DNA from: DASWJQ01 sp036397095
GTDB taxonomy: Bacteria; Chloroflexota; Anaerolineae; Anaerolineales; E44-bin32
DNA: 6,373 bases
Reading direction: 5' to 3'
Assembly (NCBI GenBank): GCA_036397095.1
Contig: DASWJQ010000173.1
Span: 1-6,373, forward strand
A model generated the notes under the pieces. The model was not told where the DNA came from and made no database searches. It saw only the letters and a program-made list of their open reading frames with translations. Both the position numbers and the translations under genes were made by a program. Below, piece by piece: positions 3,680 to 6,373 of the stretch; the first letter of the stretch is position 1, and each line of letters begins with the position of its first letter.

Positions 3680-5968
3680 TTGCCCCCAACCTATCGTAGG
3701 CTGGCCGGCTGGCTACTGGCCACAGCCGGCCTAGCAGCGGGGCTTGCCCTCCTTCCCCTAGCCTGGCCGGCCTTCGATGCCTGGCAGCCGCAAGTTGGCA
3801 GCCAAATCCGGGTCGACGGCGTCGGTCAGACGCTGGTCTTCGAACATGACAATCCGTTGGCTCTGCGGCTGGCTGTGTCCCCAGGGCCTGACGAGCGCGG
3901 CCAACCGCCGGTAACAGCCCGGGTCTCAATCCGCCGACCCTCGTTCACGACCTCGCATCAAACGGAAGCGGTCCTCGTCAATCAGGCCGGCTCATGGCAG
4001 CTTGACCTCTCCCATTTGCCAGCCGAGGCTGGCTCGATCGTACAAATCGAGCTGATTGATCCCTCCGGGGCGGCCTGGGCGGGCAGCACCGAACACGACA
4101 GCTATCCCTGGGGAGAACGCCTGTCGCAGGGTCATCCCGTCGGGGGCGATCTCGCCTTTCGCGTCTATTACCGCCGAAGTCCGGGGTCCTTGGCAGTCGA
4201 AGGTTTGGTCCAGGCGATGGAGCACTGGGGGTTGGTGCTGGCGGCCGCCCTGGCCGTTGGCTCGGCCGGTCTGTTGGCAAGCGGCCTGCTCCGGGATTGG
4301 ATGGATCTCAGCCTGGGCGCCTGGCTGTCCTTGGGTCTCGGCGCCGGTCTATTGACGATCAGCGCCGCGGGCTGGCTGGCAGGGATTCTCCGGGTTGCAC
4401 TCATTCCCTCCTGGCAAATCCCGCTGGCGTTGGGCATGCTGCTTATAGGCGGCTGGTGCTGGCGCGGTCGGCCGGACACCCCGCTGAAGGGGCGGTCGGC
4501 AGCTATCGTGTTTGTGGTTTGGCTGCTGGTGATGGGTTTGCTGTATCTGGCCTTTGGCGCCGAACTGTCTTTGCCGCCCCACATCGACTCCGTCGAAAAC
4601 TACGCTATCGTGGCCGATTTGGTGACGCCGTCCGGCCCTCAGCTTGCGGCCAACCAAATCGGCCAGTTGGCCAGCAGCTACTATCACTATGGTTATCACG
4701 CCCTGGCCGCCTGGCTTATGTCGCTGGCCGGCGGACCAAACCCCCAATCGCTGGTCCCTTTGGGCCAGTTGATTCAGTTGGCGGCCGTCGCCAGCCTGTA
4801 CTTTCCGATATATGTGATGACGAAGGACGATCGCCTGGCCCTGATCGGGGTCATCCTGGCTGGCATGGGTTGGTCGATGCCAGCCTATGCCAGCAATTGG
4901 GCCAAGTACCCGGCGCTGCTCGGATTGTCAGTGCTGCCGACTGTTGTCGGGTTGATGCTGTTGGCGGTGAAATCGGACGGTGCCCGGCGCCGGAGACTCG
5001 TGGTCGCCAGTGGCGCAGCGGGGCTGGTGGCGACCATCAGCCATACGCGCATCGCATTCATCTTGCTGGGGATTGGTGCGGCCTGGTTGATCGCCCGACA
5101 ACTGGTCCGGACGTGGCGCGGCGGCCGGCGGCCCGTCGCGATCGGGGCTCTGGCACTTGCGTGTGTGGCGTCGTTATTCATGCTCAGCGCGGCCGGCCCA
5201 GAGCGGCTCGAATCGGCGCGGGCCGCCCTGGCGTTTGTGACCCGGGATCAGGGGGCAGTAACCAGCCTGCTGGTCTTGCTCGTGCTCCCGTTGGCAGCCG
5301 CCAACTACCCGACCTTGGCGCTTGTGGGCGTTGGCTGGATTTTTGGGCTCATCGGCTTGCACTTCGTCCCACCAGGGGCCGGCTATCCGTTTCCGTTGCT
5401 CGATGGGCCGATGGTCAGCATGGCCCTGTATCAACCGCTGGCGTTGCTGGGGGCACTGGGCAGCGGCGGCCTGCTTGCACGAGCCCCCCGCTGGTTTGAG
5501 CGGCAGCGACACCGACCTTGGCTGCTGGCCGGCGTGCTGGGAGTCAGCCTCGCCTACCTGGGTTGGGGGCTGGCGGCCAGGGATTGGGCTCCTGGCAATT
5601 GTTGTTTGATTCCGACCAACGATGATTTGGAGCTGATCACCTACGTCCAAGATCATCTTCCGCAGGACGCCCGCATCCTTGTGCCGGCCGCCCTGCCGCC
5701 CGACGCCCGCTTGAAGCCGTTCGACGCCGGCGCTTGGCTGGGCCCCTTGACGGGACGGACGGTCGTACCAGCCTTAGGCGAAACCGATCTTGGCGGCCGC
5801 CTCCAGCATGAGCTTTTGTGCACGAGCGGGGTCACCCATATCTACGTGGGAAGCACGCCGAACAGCTTCCGGCGTGAGACGCTCGAGTTGGCCGCCGGCA
5901 GCTATCGGCCACTCCTCAGGTTGCCTTCGGCGGCGCTCTACGAAATTTCAGGCTGTCCGTTCCGATGA
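3680..5968 (+). CDS. Large polytopic membrane protein, GT-C glycosyltransferase-like
   Basis: A 762-residue integral membrane protein. One membrane segment (about 11-33) leads to an exported, beta-rich domain (about 35-172). A bundle of roughly ten or more hydrophobic segments follows (about 183-640), then a soluble C-terminal domain (about 645-762). The long loop after the segment ending near 292 carries acidic residues in HIDSVENYAIVADL (301-314) and the aromatic motif YYHYGYHALAAWL (334-346). This layout resembles GT-C glycosyltransferases, which use lipid-linked sugar donors and keep catalytic acids in an early outer loop. The similarity is by pattern, and sugar and acceptor are unknown. 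The only start near the hydrophobic N-terminus is a TTG at 3680 with a weak GGA 9 nt upstream, so translation probably depends on the lipoprotein gene 6 bp before it. That gene lies in the same frame, separated by a single TAG. The stop overlaps the next start (ATGA). Confidence 0.8.
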   Translation: MPPTYRRLAGWLLATAGLAAGLALLPLAWPAFDAWQPQVGSQIRVDGVGQTLVFEHDNPLALRLAVSPGPDERGQPPVTARVSIRRPSFTTSHQTEAVLVNQAGSWQLDLSHLPAEAGSIVQIELIDPSGAAWAGSTEHDSYPWGERLSQGHPVGGDLAFRVYYRRSPGSLAVEGLVQAMEHWGLVLAAALAVGSAGLLASGLLRDWMDLSLGAWLSLGLGAGLLTISAAGWLAGILRVALIPSWQIPLALGMLLIGGWCWRGRPDTPLKGRSAAIVFVVWLLVMGLLYLAFGAELSLPPHIDSVENYAIVADLVTPSGPQLAANQIGQLASSYYHYGYHALAAWLMSLAGGPNPQSLVPLGQLIQLAAVASLYFPIYVMTKDDRLALIGVILAGMGWSMPAYASNWAKYPALLGLSVLPTVVGLMLLAVKSDGARRRRLVVASGAAGLVATISHTRIAFILLGIGAAWLIARQLVRTWRGGRRPVAIGALALACVASLFMLSAAGPERLESARAALAFVTRDQGAVTSLLVLLVLPLAAANYPTLALVGVGWIFGLIGLHFVPPGAGYPFPLLDGPMVSMALYQPLALLGALGSGGLLARAPRWFERQRHRPWLLAGVLGVSLAYLGWGLAARDWAPGNCCLIPTNDDLELITYVQDHLPQDARILVPAALPPDARLKPFDAGAWLGPLTGRTVVPALGETDLGGRLQHELLCTSGVTHIYVGSTPNSFRRETLELAAGSYRPLLRLPSAALYEISGCPFR

Positions 5969-6373
5969 AGACCATCCAATCAAACCTGGAGAATGGTCTG
6001 GAGAGACTGGGTCTACATCCAACGCACGCGGCCCGGCTGAGCGATGCGCATCTGTTGCTTGGTGTTGGTGTCTTGCTCATAGCGGCGTTCAATCTCGGAC
6101 TGCACGTTGATGAACTCTCCGTTTGGTCTGACGAGATGTGGTCGATCTTCCACAGCAGCCGGTCCTGGGCACAGATTCTTGGGGATCCAGATCTCACTTG
6201 GCCGCCAGGGTACTATCTGCTCCTGCATGGGTGGATGGCATTGACGGGCACATCCAATGACTTTGCCGCCCATGCACTTGGCCTCCTGATGGGGCTGATG
6301 ACCTGCGCCATGCTCATTCGCGCCGGAGCGGAGCTAGGGCTGCCCGAAGCCGGCTTGATCGCAGGGCTGGGAT
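5965..6373 (+). CDS. ArnT/PMT_2-like GT-C glycosyltransferase, N-terminal part only
   Basis: The first 136 residues of a membrane glycosyltransferase; the window ends inside the gene. A cytosolic lead of about 27 residues is followed by a membrane segment (28-46). The outer loop holds SVWSDEMWS (52-60), whose D56-E57 pair fits the catalytic acidic motif of GT-C enzymes. Next comes WPPGYYLLLHGWM (79-91), the family signature usually read as PPLYYLLLHLW, and a second membrane segment (about 100-119). Members of the family move sugars or aminosugars from polyprenyl-phosphate donors to lipids, proteins or glycans on the outer face. The start ATG overlaps the stop of the preceding gene in ATGA, indicating translational coupling. 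Substrate and full length are not visible. Confidence 0.88.
   Translation, partial: MKTIQSNLENGLERLGLHPTHAARLSDAHLLLGVGVLLIAAFNLGLHVDELSVWSDEMWSIFHSSRSWAQILGDPDLTWPPGYYLLLHGWMALTGTSNDFAAHALGLLMGLMTCAMLIRAGAELGLPEAGLIAGLG

Noticed and set aside
4297..5499. Plus-strand 400-residue ORF inside the membrane-protein gene
   Set aside because: It is Arg/Gly-rich low-complexity translation in the +2 frame of a gene with coherent membrane segments; there is no ribosome site.

Overview
The window looks like bacterial chromosome from a GC-rich species. Three things suggest a Chloroflexota (Anaerolineae-like) source: the Pro/Thr-rich lipoprotein, the large membrane protein followed by an ArnT/PMT-like gene, and the degenerate intergenic repeats (GTGA-spaced arrays, a GGGCGCAT/ATGCGCCC hairpin, CCAAGC/GGAGCCT runs). 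This is inference from style; no marker gene here fixes the taxon. I see no phage, CRISPR or transposase genes.

Layout. Positions 1-330 hold no gene, only short repeats and small hairpins. Positions 331-1855 (minus strand) are a two-gene operon: a crotonase-superfamily enzyme, then an overlapping class I SAM-dependent methyltransferase. Positions 1871-2816 (plus strand) are a loose tRNA cluster: tRNA-Pro(TGG), a 113-residue unknown protein, tRNA-Gly(TCC), a repeat-bearing spacer, and a CAT-anticodon tRNA that is probably tRNA-Ile2. Two of the tRNAs have near-consensus sigma70 promoters with 17-bp spacers. The tRNA-Pro promoter lies back to back with the crotonase operon and may share its -10 region. 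Positions 2817-3079 are intergenic, with a possible Cys-rich gene remnant on the minus strand. Positions 3080-6373 (plus strand) are a tight cluster: a secreted lipoprotein, a 762-residue polytopic protein resembling GT-C glycosyltransferases, and the start of a second GT-C (PMT_2/ArnT-like) glycosyltransferase cut by the window edge.

How the genes relate. The lipoprotein and the two membrane proteins look like one transcription unit: a 6-bp gap, then a 4-bp ATGA overlap. It probably serves cell-surface glycan or lipid-linked sugar chemistry, but no substrate can be read from the sequence. The crotonase carries an ECHDC1-like active-site pattern (His where canonical hydratases have the second Glu), so its reaction may be an acyl-CoA decarboxylation instead of a hydration. 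The most interesting points are that substitution, the divergent promoter with overlapping -10 hexamers, the tRNA-Pro/small-ORF dicistron, the single in-frame TAG separating lipoprotein and membrane protein, and the Cys-rich remnant. No clearly new multi-gene system is visible.
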